Shown piece by piece: positions 1 to 12,480 of a DNA stretch of 64,000 bases. The stretch comes from Cymbidium sinense. Its lineage: Eukaryota > Streptophyta > Magnoliopsida > Asparagales > Orchidaceae. Every line of letters starts with the position of its first letter. The first letter of the stretch is position 1. The stretch lies in contig JAKCPB010000045.1 of NCBI GenBank assembly GCA_021442155.1, positions 434,001 to 498,000 on the forward strand, in the 5' to 3' direction. The notes below the pieces were generated by a model that worked only from the letters and a program-made list of their open reading frames with translations, was not told the DNA's origin and made no database searches. Position numbers and translations under genes: made by a program.

Positions 1-600
1 TCCAGTGGAGAGGAACTGACGGACGAAAGGAAAGGAGGAACCGACTCCTCGGCTCAACCTTAGAAGGAGAAAACAGCAAACTGAAAGCTTGTAGCATAAA
101 TCCAATCATCTTAATTTCATGCTATTGCAAACCCAGAAAACAAGTCCAACCATAAAACACAAATGGAAGAGGGAAACAGAAATCTGCATTTCCTTCAAGA
201 AAAACCCACATAACAAAATATAACTTAGGATTGAAACGAAACAACCTGAGGGTTTCGGTTGGAAGAGTGATTAGGAAGGATCGATCCCTCTGTTTGCTCG
301 ACTAGGGTTCGGTGCTTCGAAGAACCGCTGCAGGGGAGTTTGGCCGAGTGCAGCAAGAGGGAGACGGACGATAGAGGACTTTCGTTCGGCTTCTACGCTG
401 CTCGAGACGGACAGGAGTCGCATGAGAGCGAGAGAGGAAGAGAGGAGACTTCGGTCGAGAGCTTCAGGAACGAGAGAGGGAGCCGATCACAGAAGGGAAT
501 CGCACGAGAGCTTCAGCCGAGAGCCGCAGGAACCAGAGAGAGGGGAGAGTCGAATGAAGAGAATGCCGTGAACGTGGCCTAGCCGCTTTTGGTTTCGAGG
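1..600 (-). promoter_or_regulatory. GC-richer segment, possible 5' leader of a minus-strand gene off the left edge
   Basis: This stretch is clearly richer in G+C and CpG than the AT-rich DNA that follows. Read on the minus strand, 270-600 is a CT-rich leader-like sequence that passes through ACCCTAG and AAACCCTCAG, and the latter is followed by GTTGTTT, which could be a splice donor. These are common features of plant 5' leaders. The plus strand carries an 80-codon open frame (340-582) of Arg/Glu/Ser-rich repeats that matches no family I know and is probably a by-product of the GA-rich composition. No TATA box or convincing start codon can be fixed. It could equally be part of an unrecognised repeat. 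Confidence 0.22.
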
Positions 601-1079
601 ATTAGAGCCGGGTTAGGTAAGGATTAAGGAGTTTACTTAGTTAATTAGCTTAGTAATTAAGATAATTAATAATTTTCATAAATCCTAATAATAAATCCTA
701 ATAATAGGCCAATCTTTATTTGTGTGCCAATCTGCGATTTCGATGTGATTCTGAAGAAAGTTGACGTGAATAAATTAGGTTTAAATCATACGTCACCAAA
801 TCGCCGACGCACACTTTGCCGAATATCGAAGCGCGTTTTGAGTTTTGACGTTTCACGGCGTGATTAATTTCGCGAACAGCCGTTCTGACGCGTGCTTCCG
901 GCGAATTTCATTAAAAATTGATTTTAATTATTTAATCATTAATTGATTCGATATTTTATTTTAATTAATTTTGACGCTGACTCATTATGAGGTTGAATTG
1001 ATCTAATTTAATTGATTTTGATCGCGATTAGGAGGCTTTAATCTCTACTTTATTTATTTAATTTGAAGTGGCACATAGG
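601..1079. other. AT-rich spacer with a CpG-rich core, nothing recognised
   Basis: Mostly TTAATTAA-type sequence with a CpG-rich patch near 780-905. I see no coding frame, RNA gene or element boundary. It may be upstream sequence of the putative left-edge gene or part of an old LTR. Confidence 0.3.
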
Positions 1080-1670
1080 TCAACAATATATATGCCTAAT
1101 ATCCAAAAAATTCTTATCATGCTTTTTTAGACCCTTAATAACATCTAACACAAGATTAAAATACACTATTCACACCAATCACCTACAAGTGAATGTTTAT
1201 GGAAGCATTTTTAATTTGCAAGTTCAAGTTTCTTTACCATAACTTTGATCAAGAATCTATCCCAAAATTAAAGTATAAACCTATCAAACAAATCTACTAA
1301 TATGGTGCCAATGCTTTAAAATTGTAAAAATGAAGATAGAATTGATTGCAATATAAATGGTTGCCTAATTATCTTAGTGAAGCATTATTTTTGGCATTGC
1401 ATGGAAACAAAATTCTGCTACAAGAGTTTTAATCCATATTATTTTGCATGAAGAATAAGCCTCAACATTGTATTCAGCCTCAATGCTAAATCTAGCTAGA
1501 AGAACCTACTACTTCTCCAAGGCACAAGATTTTCACCCATAAAAGCACAATATCCTAAAGTAGAATTATGATCCTCAATCAATCTAGCATTATCAGCATT
1601 AAAATAGGCTTTAATCCTTAAATGATTATATTTTTGATAGAATAAACTTTTTTTTCTAGAGTTTTTTATT
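1080..1670 (-). pseudogene. Ty1/copia pol fragment (RNase H end of the polyprotein)
   Basis: Minus-strand translation gives the characteristic end of a copia polyprotein. LRIKAYFNADNA...STLGYCAFMGENLVPWRS matches the usual RNase H block (DADWAG...STSGYC.F.GGNL.SW.S). It is followed in other frames by a degenerate SIEAEYNVEAYSSCKIIWIKTLVAEF, the SSAEAEYRA...CEIIWLK block, and by a broken DN.A.IYIA. Stops and frameshifts are frequent, so this is a dead fragment. Upstream pol and gag domains are missing: beyond 1680 the sequence no longer translates to pol. Copia RNase H normally lies at the 3' end of pol, so the 3' LTR should be to the left, but I cannot define one there. Confidence 0.62.
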
Positions 1671-2796
1671 TGATGAAACAAAAAATGAACTTGCTTTTTT
1701 CATGATAAAGCAACTTGAATATAGAAAAATTTTTTGGACAATACTTCAACAAATAAATCTAAGTAACTTAATGTTTTCATCAATAAAAAAAATAAAATGG
1801 AACTCATGAGAGAGTAGTATGTTTGTGATCAGAAAAAGGCAAATCACATAACTCGATTACCAAGGGAACTCATGAGAGAGTAGTGAAAATGTTGGGATAG
1901 CTAAGTCAGCCATCAATTGAACTTGAACAAATTGTAGAGAGAGATAAAAACCAAAAGGAAGCTTAGGAGTGTAAAACTCCTCATTTTATTTTTGCTAAAT
2001 AAACAAATTGGTGTCAAATGGGTAATATTAAAAAAATTTCTTCTATTTACTTTTCAAGCTATTATAATATTCTCAAGTAGATTTGTAGCATTGTTGTAAA
2101 GAAAATATATTTAAGTAGGCAGCATATAACCTAAATATGATATTGTTTTAAAAGTAGATAGAACTAAGAAATTTTCACATCTCTTTGGTCGTCTCCTATA
2201 ATATAACCTAGAATATAACGATGGACAAAATAGTAGGTTTGAGGTTGTTGAGCATCCATGTGAGAAGTGAGAACAATATAGTTAAAAACTTGTCATTTGA
2301 TGTATTTAGAGATGTTAATCAGTTTGGAAAGATGAAAGCCTATACAATGAATTTTCTCGTGAGATCCCACAAGTAAATAAATGGCTCGAGATCATGAGGA
2401 ATGATTGGTATTATTGAATTTGATCATTGTTCTAACAGTGTATGAGGGTTTAATCTCCAATAGAATTACATTATGCAATGCCAATGAATACCACCAAAAA
2501 AAAGAGAGGAAAGAATGAGAAAGAATAAATAAAGCATAAATCAAGATGAAGGCGGTGTGCAGTGTGATCAAAGACGAGCTAGCAAGCACAACAAGCATGT
2601 GAGTGAGAGCACCGGGTGAATGAACGAGCACACAAGCTTGTGAGTGCAAGATGCAAGTGTGTAGATGAGTGCCTTGAGTGGGAGCTACAAATTCGAGTAC
2701 TACGGCTATAAGTTGAACTTTGGAAGGAAGAAAAGAGAGGAGAGAGAGTGAGGGGCCCAGGAAAGAGCGGGATAACTATGAAAAGAGCTAACAATA
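1671..2796 (-). other. Non-coding internal remnant of the copia element
   Basis: This lies between the RNase H fragment and the primer-site-like sequence, where gag, protease, integrase and RT should be. None can be read, so a deletion of several kilobases is likely. A 19-bp phrase (GAACTCATGAGAGAGTAGT) occurs twice, about 65 bp apart, near 1800 and 1865. Minus-strand open frames at 2392-2794 are short and unrecognised. Confidence 0.35.
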
Positions 2797-2804
2797 CTAT
2801 ACCA
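2797..2804 (-). other. tRNA-Met-like primer-binding site remnant
   Basis: On the minus strand the junction reads TTCTAACA followed by TGGTATAG. Plant Ty1/copia elements typically have LTR...CA followed by TGGTATCAGAGC, complementary to initiator tRNA-Met. The first six bases agree and the rest has drifted. It lies immediately inside the proposed short LTR. Confidence 0.4.
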
Positions 2805-2975
2805 TGTTAGAAAGAAAATGTCGACATTCATTTAGTCAATGAAGTGCCTATATACAGGAAAGCTGTGAGAGAAACAAAAGGAATACAATAAAGAGGAGAA
2901 TGAGTGTGATTATGCGGATATATTATAGTAAGAAACCATCTTTCTAACTTAGGCTTTTAGTTAATAACAATAACA
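2805..2975 (-). repeat. Short LTR-like sequence of the copia element
   Basis: The segment has TG...CA ends on both strands: plus strand TGTTAGAAAG...AATAACA, so on the minus strand it starts TGTTATTG and ends CTAACA. At 171 bp it would be a short copia LTR. The adjoining primer-site remnant supports the assignment. No matching partner LTR was found left of 1080, so the pairing is unproven. Confidence 0.38.
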
Positions 2976-3208
2976 GCTTTCCATTCTAATCCTTACCGGG
3001 AACAACAATTAGATTCCAAAACCAGTTACCTAAAGCACGTTAAGTAAAAATCTATAATGATGCTAGGATTTCTCTCATCTTCCTCAACAACAACAACAAC
3101 AACAAAAAAAGCCTTAATCCCACTAGGTGTGGTGGGCTACATGAATCTCCATTGTGTCCTATTATGTGTCAAATTCTCATTTAAATCAAGTACTGAAACT
3201 TCCTCCAA

Positions 3209-3211
<3 letters not shown>

Positions 3212-3284
<73 letters not shown>
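3212..3284. repeat. (TA)n microsatellite
   Basis: Uninterrupted TA dinucleotide run of about 73 bp. Open frames encoding YIYIYI across it are artefacts. Confidence 0.97.
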
Positions 3285-3285
<1 letters not shown>

Positions 3286-3419
3286 TCAGACGACATAAAG
3301 AACAAATATTTCACCGAAAAGGTTGGAGTTTTAATCAACTAATATAAGCATACACAGCTTAGTTTCAGAATTAACTATGCTGGAAGTACTGAAACTTCAT
3401 TTCATTTCATTATGTTTTA

Positions 3420-3760
3420 CCAAACCTTAAGGTACAAAAAACAAAGACGATAGGTCAAGGAGAGTCCCTCTTCCCATTTGAGCGAGCTCTTTCGCAGGAA
3501 ACCTATGGACAGTGGCAGCCTTCCATTGCCATGGAGAAAGGGGTGGGAGAGATTGAAAGGAAGATGCCGAAAAAAAGGAGAGCTGTGGAAAAGCTTAGGG
3601 CATTGTACTTTTCTTGTCCCGATTCGAGTTTGCCGGCGGCCACGGGAACCGCCGCAAGCCCTTCCCAGGGCAGCACACGTGATCACCTCTTTCGCTTTGA
3701 TCGCTGATCCGTCTCGCCCCTGGACCGCAAGCTAGTGAGATCCTCCCCACGATGTCCCTA
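3420..3760. other. GC-rich island, possible gene-fragment remnant
   Basis: A locally GC-rich stretch (GCCGGCGGCCACGGG around 3632-3646) sits inside AT-rich DNA. From an ATG at 3533 one frame reads MEKGVGEIERKMPKKRRAVEK... and stays open to a TGA near 3708, about 58 codons; an overlapping frame is open from 3478 to 3735. I recognise neither product. Just to the right, around 3763, the sequence CTAAGGGGTTGTTTGGCAA resembles a terminal inverted repeat of a DNA transposon, but no partner end was found. It may be a captured gene fragment or an old exon. Confidence 0.2.
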
Positions 3761-6049
3761 AGGGGTTGTTTGGCAATGGATTTATTCCGGATTTAAGCTC
3801 TTAAATCTAAATCCTTTAGAAAGAGTTAACTGGGTGACTGGATCGAAAGAGTGTATCTAAAATTGTAATTTACAAATACGCGTATATTAAATTTACCTTT
3901 TGATGGAAAATAAATAATGACGAGCATTTTATAAGTGATCATGAGCTATTTAATTATATATATATGAGTTATAATTTTTAAGATGTTATATATAAAATAA
4001 AGTCAATATCGAGTAACGTTTATAAGTAGTTAGAATTATTTGAATGAATTATTTTCAATGAAATATAAATTTGTAAAATTATTGTTGCATGCTTTCAAAA
4101 GAAGCTTTTCGACGTCTTATGGTTCTAGCTATGAATGATAAAAATAGGCTCATCATTAGATAAACCTATATAACATTTATAATCGAAGTTATTGTAAGTT
4201 GTCTTCTAAAAGCAAGAAAGTGAATGTTAAACCTGATATACAACTTAATAGTAGAATGGGTGGTCCAACGAGCCACAATAAATAAAAAGAAATGAAAGAG
4301 ATGGCTATAATGGATTTTATTAGGGCCATAAAGCAAGTGAATATGGGTGCAAGAAAAACTTGAATGAAATGAAAGGTTGGCTTGGACCTCTAAAGATAGC
4401 TTTGATGTAGTCTCAAAAGTATAAAAAAGCGAGGCACATTTATGAAGATGTCTTTACAAATATGATGAAAAGTAAGAGCAAAAATGAGAGTGGCATATAA
4501 TGACCAAGATTTATATGTTTAAACTTTGACAACTTATGCCAATGATGTTCTAAGGTCAATATTTCACTATGAAGACAAAAATGCACACCTATGGCACAAA
4601 AGATCCATATAATCTTTTTAATGATATAGATCTTAGAAGGTTAAAGGAGAAAAAAGTAGAGTGTAGGATAACAATTCCTTTATTTACATGTGGTTTCATA
4701 CTTCATCATTCTCAAAATAAAAAATAATAAAAAGACCCTTTTCTAAAGAAGGAAGATTGATATTTATACACTCTAAGGGTTACTATAGCAATGACATCAT
4801 GGACTAAGGCATGAAATGTCATGGATAGCTATCCTAAAAACTTGGTGGAATACATGTCTAGCCTCTCAAGGAGTGGTGTAATAAAGGCCATGATTCACAT
4901 GTTGTTTAAGGAAGAAATAACACAATATGTGGTGGGTGATGTTAGGTCAAATGACTATTAGGCCATTAGAATGTGTGTTAAGGATGTCAGTTAGATATCG
5001 TGGATATGATAGATCATTATATATGGTGTGCACATGTCACATTCGTAGATGATTTATTGTTTGATGAGCATCATGAGATAGTATTTGATTCAACATCTTA
5101 TAACTTTTGATGGGCCATCTCAAAACTTCTTAGACCAATCAAAATGGTCCTAGCTAGTCAATTGTAAAGAAAGTCAACTAGTCCATCATGATTTATCAAA
5201 TGTAGAATACTAGCCAAAGCAATTATTACCAATAGGAAAGCACATACAACAAAGTTACCAATTAATCAACAATGTAGAGTTCACAATAATAAGAACAATA
5301 TGAATAATAATGCCACCCCAAAGAAAGTGAGAAGCACATGCAATGCATAGTCTCTCAAATGACAAAAAAAGAACTTTATGAAGATATATATGATGATTGC
5401 ATAATCACACATGGAAAAAAAAGCAAAATGTGATATGATAATGAGCTATATGTGATGATCATTATAATTATAATTTTAAAAAATAAAGGCACACAAAATA
5501 AAGAGACAAATAAACCCAAAGAAATAAATAAGTTTATAAACAAATGGCTTCAACTCTTTCAATAATGTGAGTTCAAGAATGGACATCATGTGCATAATAT
5601 AAGGCATGCACATGTATTTGTGATTCCACCCTTAATTCTTTGTATGTGTGACTCATTTAGTGAGGAATGATTTCCAAAGTTAGTATTAGGTGCATGATAT
5701 ACATAACATTGAGAGTTACAAATACATGTGCATACCTAACATCATGCACTTGTTATGTAATCCTTATAGTTTCAAAAGTATGAGATAATTATTTCTTCTA
5801 AAAATTATGATCAGTTTCATATATTTCAAAAATAATCTAATATATTTTGATAAAATTCTTAATTTCAAATGGATTATTTTAATATAAAGAATCATATATA
5901 AATATTAAGAATAACATTCAAATAAAAGTATAATTAAATAATTGATGGAATATTTCAAGAATATTTCATATTTAATCCTATTAATAACCATATAGATCCA
6001 TTGATTTTCTATTATTAAAAATCTATGCTTGTCTTTAAATAGAGGAGTA
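3761..6049. other. AT-rich intergenic stretch without recognised features
   Basis: I read both strands for transposon motifs (RT, integrase, DDE, SWIM) and found none. Short translatable phrases around 4840-5000 match no family I know. Probably old, unclassifiable repeat sequence. Confidence 0.4.
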
Positions 6050-6282
6050 AAATAGAGAAGAGGGAAGAAAGAGAAGAGAAGAAAATGAAGAGAAAGGAGG
6101 AGAAGGAGGGAAGAAGAGAAGAGATGATGGAGAAGAAGAAGAAGAAGGAGGAGGATGAGGAGGAGGAGGAGGATGAGAAAGAAAAAAGAAGGAGAATGAG
6201 AATAAATAAAGGAGAAGGACTAGAAGAAGAGGAAGAGAGAGGAAGAGAGAGAAAAGGAGAAAAAGAGAATTCTAAAGTCTTT
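6050..6282 (+). repeat. GA/GAA-rich purine tract
   Basis: More than 200 bp are almost purely purine on the plus strand, with GAAGAAGAAG and GAGGAGGAGG runs. The 66-codon open frame inside (Lys/Glu/Arg only) is low complexity and not a gene. The tract ends three bases before the target duplication of Harbinger element A. Confidence 0.85.
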
Positions 6283-6286
6283 TAAG

Positions 6287-8604
6287 GGGTTTGGAGCGCT
6301 GTCTCATGGTCCCAACCGTGCTTCGTTTATTTTAGCGATATTTGGGAAGTAAAAGCTCAACGCGGATTGAAGGGAGTGGCTCAAGGGTGAAAAAGGTTAT
6401 CTGCTACCCTCCTGGTGACAAGAACTGTTCTCCCATGCCCGTGGTCTTTTTGTTCTCTCATGCTCTACAGATCTCGGCTTCGATCTCCTTCTTCTCTTTA
6501 CCAGGGCATCGACAAATCTGAGAGTCTAGGGCTTCGATCTCCTCCTTCCGTTTCTGACCTCTCTTTTGCCATCTTCAGTCATCTGTGAAAGTAAGCATCT
6601 TCTCCCATTTTTGACAGATCTGTGAAGGTAGTCTTATGTGATTTTTCCTTTGAGCATTTGTTATTTGACCCTCCCACCTCTTTGAGCTATTTCCAAATTC
6701 AGGGAGATTAGTTTGTGGTAAGTGCACATGAGCTAGAGAGGAAATTCAGGGAAATTAAATTTGGCTTAAGGATTTCAAAAACTAAGCTTTTCTACAGCAA
6801 TTTCCAGGATTTCCACACTTTGGGAGGATTTTTGAAACACTTTCGAAGGATTTTTGTGGCTGTCTCCAGGATTTCCAATTAACGGGAGGTAAACTTTTTG
6901 ATATTCACAATGTAGTTTGTTATGCATATTTGAGTGTTCTAAAAACTGACCTCTATGTAGTTTAGTATGATCTAAGGTAAGCTTTTTTTCAGCTTTGCTA
7001 ATTATAGTAGTTTGACCAATGCTTTTCTCTGGGGCAGATATTTTGGATTTGGCGAATGAAAATTCTTTGCACATAATGTATCTATGCATGCTATATAATT
7101 ATAACCACTATAATTACTAGTTCGTAAAAGTCCCGCTATGCTTAGCTTTCTGTTTAACTTTTTGAAAATATTTCTGTTTCTACCCCCTGTCTCTCTCCCA
7201 CCTAAACTTTGGATTGCCACACCTCTTATGTCATCCAAAGCCCACATCATGTTCTTGTCTTCAACTGCCAACTTGCTTTTATTAAGGAAGATGTTAGTAT
7301 AGTTAAAATAATAATTTTGATTTGCTAATGGTGAAGAGTGAAGTTATTATTAGTTGCTAAAAAAAATGGTTCTTGTATAACTTTATCATTACAAATGATT
7401 TATAATTTGCATAAATAGCATACCTATGGATCAAATTGTTTGGAAAATTTTGTGATGAACATCTTGGATTTCAATTTATTGGTTGTATGAATTTTTCTCT
7501 CTCACACACACGCATGCACGCACACAGGCAACCTTGCAAAATGCATCATTTTTTTAAATGTTAAAATATTTATAATACTTCAAATATGGGCTTACATATT
7601 TTAAAATTGACACGAGATCATATAATGATGTTAGGACATAAAGCATACTCTTAGTAATATGAAGAATTGTTAATACATTGCTTACATACATTATTTAAAG
7701 ACATATAAATTTGCATGAAAAACACTAAAGTAAATTTGCTTCTTGGATTAAAAATTGAATATTTTGCTTAGTTGGAATTAAACATAAGATTATTTTTTTT
7801 TGTTACTGTCATGTCAAAATTGTGTTTTTTTTATAAACAACATATAAAATATAAGTTTTGTATTTTTTAACTTCTCAAACTCAATTTTTTTATATTGTCT
7901 AAATAAATTTTTTTCTTGAATTCTTTTGTACCTATTTGACGCTCCAATTACAACTTAAGAACTGTAAGCAAAACATAAATTTGGTCGAGTTATATTTATA
8001 AAAAAAAACACCATATCAACTTAAGAACTGTATTTGTTTAACATCATGATTTAAAACCTTTTGGTCGTAAAATCAAAAGAAGATTAGCATGTTCGAATGG
8101 TTCTCCTCCTTGTTTTTTCAGTTTCTCTTTAGTTTATTATATGATTCATATTTGCTTCCTTTTACTAACATAAAGGCATGTTCGAATGGTTTGATTTAAT
8201 TAAGTATTAAACATTACATAAGAATAATCAAATAAGATTTAGCGCATCATATCTTTCTACATGGTTTATCTCAAGCTTTGATTTACTTTCATCAGATCTA
8301 GAATCTTATTTTAAGTCAAAATATGTATTGTTTCATATTTTCATGATATCTATATGATAATATATTAGGAACTTGAAAAAAAATTATAAAAAATAACTAA
8401 GATATTTTGTTACGACACATATTACAATTCGATAAAAATTGCATTCACTTAGTACACATGCAATATGATGTTGATCAAGTTTTAAAGAACTCATGGTTTA
8501 TTCGCTATAAGTTATATTATATGTTTAGCATTGCTTAACCAAATTAAATAATTGCAATCCTCTATTGCTTGATTCATCTGGGTTTCATCGTTTGTGTGAT
8601 AATG
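6287..8604 (+). other. 5' non-coding part of Harbinger A
   Basis: It aligns with 45181-46276 of element B in inverse orientation; for example the phrase around TGACAGATCTGTGAAGGTAG and the stretch near 7650-7725 are nearly identical in both. GTAAG motifs after GTGAAA near 6590 suggest a spliced leader upstream of the two genes. No protein is encoded. Minus-strand frames at 6775-7271 are open by chance. Confidence 0.6.
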
Positions 8605-9399
8605 TGTGCTCCAAAAATTTACCATCGATCTCTCGACAATTTTATTTAAATTGAAGAGAGTGATTTAAAGTGTTGATGTAATTTTTAAGGTAGAAGTAAT
8701 AGTAGATAAGACACTACCCAGAGATTTCACCCTCATTTTGTGAGGACTTTAGATCTGATTCTAGGTTTCCTATAGGCTCAAGCTCCTATAATTAATTACC
8801 CCTCCCAGTAAGTGAGAGAGAACTTTCGATTAAGGCTAGTCATTAAATCGCTGAATGTGTAGCGTATAATAGAAGAATGTAGAGATTTAGAATTTAAGAT
8901 ATAAAATTCATCATTTTAGCTTAAATCGGATGGTTGGGGGAATGATGATGTGCCCGATTTAGATCCCATGGTTCTCATTATCCCGCATTCTCCCTAACTT
9001 AGAGGAGGTAGTTGACCCAACGGAAGGATCCTCATCGAACACATGTTACGCCCAAGAAATCTAAGTCTACCAGAGGGTTGTTTGTCCTATCAAGTATACC
9101 CATGATTCACAACTCAAAGGATGAGAAAGATACGATGATCGATCGTAATAATATAATGGAGTAAGGCCAAACCACGATCGAGGACTACTAATTCATTTGT
9201 GGACTATTATCCAAGCCACGCAGAACACGCCACGTCCTTCCGGCATTAGATTGATTGAGAGTGAACATAGCAGAACACTTGATTTGTCATTGGCTCCTCT
9301 ATGAGCTAGAGTTTTCTTAGTTTGTCATCCCTGGTAAATAGTTGTGGAAGGTGGATAGATTGAGATTTGATTTAAGTTTTAATGATAGAGTTTCATTTA

Positions 9400-10330
9400 A
9401 GTAGTTTCAGATTGTTACTTAATTTGATTTAAAAAATTGATTAATTTGAATATGTTTAAGAGCTTTAAATCCTCAACTCGCTACTACAATGAGAATTAGA
9501 TCTCATATCTCAGTAATCAATTTCTCAGATATTTCACTGATTTGAAACTCTTATTATAGGTTTTTTAAGTTTTGTTAATACGGACCCAGTCCTAAGACTA
9601 AACTAGGAAGAAACCTACGTAGCATTCTCAGACACTTGAATTTAAGCATTCAGCATAGTGTTGGGGCCCATGAGGGTGTATAGAAATTTTAGATAATTTT
9701 GTATTTGAATTGTGATATTGATTTCAGATTGCTACTTAATTTGATTTGAAAAATTGATTAATTTGAATATGTTTAAGAGCTTTAGATCCTGTCAATTCTG
9801 CTTAGCTGCTAACATAAGATTAGATATACTATCACCCGATAGAATCAATTTCTCAAATATTTCACTGATTTAGAACTTTTATTATAGGTTTTTAGGTTTT
9901 GTTAACCCGGATCAATCTAAGACTAAACCGGAAAGCAATCAACATAGCATCCTCAAACACTTGAATTTAAACATTCAGCGTAGTGTCGGTCCATGCGGGT
10001 GTATTTAAGAATTTAGATAGTTTTTATTTGTGAATTATGAGATTGATTTCAGATTGCTACTTAATTTGATTTGAAAAAATTGATTAATTTGAATATATTT
10101 AAGAGCTTTAGATCCTGCTACTCTTAGCTAATGAGGATTAGATTACTATCACACGATCAAGCCGGATATGTCTGTTTTGAAACTCTTATTATAGATTTTT
10201 AGGTTTTGTTAACCTAGACCCAGTCTTAAGACTAAACCGGAAAATAACTCACGCAGTATTTTCAGACATTAAAATTTGCACTTGAAATCTCCATGTTCGA
10301 GCATATGCAGGTGTTTATAGCTTAGATAAT
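9400..10330. repeat. Three tandem units of about 320 bp
   Basis: The phrase TTTCAGATTGYTACTTAATT recurs at about 9405, 9723 and 10047. Each is followed by TTGATTAATTTGAATATRTTTAAGAGCTTTARATCCT and, later, by AACTCTTATTATAG and a block about GACTAAAC. Units diverge by small indels. The repeat lies wholly inside the 3.9-kb insertion. Confidence 0.85.
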
Positions 10331-10853
10331 TTCACATAATTAGTGATTTTATTGATTTTGAAAATCATAATTAGAATGAAATTTTTAATTTTGATTAAAG
10401 AAAGCCATATGATTTTTGTAGATTTGATTTAGTATCACCTTCTGTCTGCTTGTACAAAGAGTTGCAGATTCGGTGGTGATGAAAACATTTTGATTGAGAT
10501 TGTAGTTTAAAACATTACTTGCACTTAGTTTACTTATTGAGTTTTTATAATTAACCCAACTTGATTATATTCAATTTATATCACTTTTAATAAGTTATGC
10601 CGATTTCAGTGTTTATTGCTTTAGCTTTACTTATGATTAGTAGCTAGCATAGGAATCACCTCCATATTCATATAAGAGTTATTAAACCCAATTTGGATTC
10701 ATCCTTAGATTGTAAGTTTTTTGCAAGTTTGTTATGAGTTGAGTATTAATCCCCCTAAATTCTAATTAAAACTTATTTAATTTTAAGAAATTTGCACAAA
10801 AAGAGAACTCCCTTTATCGCTTTAATTTAAGCTGTAGAGAATTACGATTAAAG

Positions 10854-10945
10854 TTTTGTGAGTTTAATATTATCCTCTTCAAAATTTGTGAGTTTAATAT
10901 TAGCCTTTCCAAAGTTTGTGAGTTTAATATTAGCCTCACAAATTT
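10854..10945. repeat. Short tandem repeat, period about 32 bp
   Basis: TTTGTGAGTTTAATATTAGCC is repeated three times with short variable joins. Confidence 0.8.
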
Positions 10946-11256
10946 CACTTAGATTTTAAATGAATGTTCTATTATTTCCAAAATTTTCTTTAAAGGTTCC
11001 CCCTTTTTTTCTTGTTTGATGCTTTTAGTTTAAAATTAGTAGGTTTCCTTACTTAGCGTTCTTAAGTCAGTTCATTTCTCTCTCCCATTTTTTAAGTCAA
11101 AATATGTAGTTTGTCCTGTTATCTCGGTAAGATCGGGGTATTTTGCTTACTTATGCTTTTGAGCATAGCGAGTGGTGTCTTCTGACAGACCAATTTTTTC
11201 ATCTCGTCACACCTTGTTGAGCACAACGAGGTCTTCAAATCTGCAAAGAAACATAA

Positions 11257-11274
11257 ACACACACACACACACAC

Positions 11275-11345
<71 letters not shown>
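11257..11345. repeat. Compound (AC)n(AT)n microsatellite
   Basis: An AC run of about 20 bp passes directly into an AT run of about 67 bp. Open frames across it on both strands are artefacts. Confidence 0.97.
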
Positions 11346-11347
<2 letters not shown>

Positions 11348-11420
11348 ACATTCACATATCACGTATTTTTTGGTGCGTTTTTCGGTGCTACAATGCTCGA
11401 CTAAAGGAATGTAAGGCAAT

Positions 11421-11600
11421 GAGTGCGACGCTGGAAATCAAAAGAAGAATTCGCCTGTTGACAATCTTCTTCCCCAGTTTGCGGGGAAGCAAAAATGAGA
11501 AGGCTAAAGCGAGGGGTGCGATATCGAAAATCGAAAGAAGAATTTGCCTGTTGACGATATTCTTCCCCGATTTGTGGAGAAGCAAAATGGGATGACTCGC
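11421..11600. repeat. Two tandem units of about 92 bp
   Basis: The block GGTGCGAYRTCG...AAAGAAGAATTYGCCTGTTGACRATMTTCTTCCCC occurs twice, starting near 11421 and 11512. It is GC-richer than its surroundings. Confidence 0.8.
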
Positions 11601-11689
11601 TTACTGCAACGGCGGTGGGATGCTCGACGGCTATGCTGCGCGGAGAAGCCGGGTTCACAGCGGTGGATTAGGTAATCAAAACATATATC

Positions 11690-12480
11690 AATGTAAGGTT
11701 ATTCAGATGTTCCAAATGCAACGACACAATCGTTTACGGAGGCCGTTTCTGGTCGGCCAAAATTGAGTTAGTCAAAATGCGCATCGCCGCTTTCGACTAC
11801 TCGACATTCGCTCAGACTTGTCTGAGTTGGGTGTGAATAGTCTTACTTGCTAGATTTCAATGTTTCAAAGCTAATGACGCAATCAATTTCATGAACGGAG
11901 GTCGTTTGGCTTGCTTCGTCGCCTCCTGACCTCGATATGCATGTCGGTACATTGATGACTCGAGCGCTTGATCAGTTGATCATCAAGCTATGCAATATTT
12001 ATATTCTAACTAGTTTTAACATTTTGAATGCGATGGCGAAGTCCGTTCATCGATCAGAGGTCATTTGAGTTGATTTTGGTGTTGTCCTGTGCATTTCAAC
12101 CTTGATTTGCATGTTGTCACTTCAAATTATTTGATATTTGCCGAGACTCGTCTGAATTGAGTGCGAACAGTCTCATTTGATAGTTTTTGATATTTTGAAG
12201 CTAACGGAATGATCAATTTTATGAACTAAGGTCATTCAGATATGGTCGTAGATTCCCGGCTTTGATATGGTGTCGACACATTGATAGCTCGAGCACTTAA
12301 TTGATTGATCGTTAGATTTTGCAATATTTATATTCTGATCAATTTGATGTTCTGAATGCAACAACGAAGTTCGTTCACCGATCATAAGTCATTTTGACCA
12401 TTTTCAGTGACATCTAGTATATTTTGAGCCCCGATTTGCACACTCTCACCTCCGGAGTCCGTCGAATTTGATTTTTAGGC
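11690..12480. repeat. Degenerate tandem repeat, period about 329 bp
   Basis: TTCAYCGATCAKARGTCATTT (near 12044 and 12373) and the TGAACKRAGGTCRTT block (near 11891 and 12220) show a period close to 329 bp over roughly 2.4 copies, ending just before the right end of the insertion. Confidence 0.75.

Noticed and set aside
340..582. 80-codon plus-strand open frame near the left edge
   Set aside because: Arg/Glu/Ser-rich, no family resemblance, follows from GA-rich sequence; the better reading is a non-coding leader on the other strand.
3057..3347. Open frames with long YIYIYI runs here and at 11119-11419
   Set aside because: TA dinucleotide repeats have no stop codon in two frames; not genes.
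6085..6285. 66-codon Lys/Glu-rich open frame
   Set aside because: Entirely encoded by the purine tract; low complexity, ends at the Harbinger boundary by chance.
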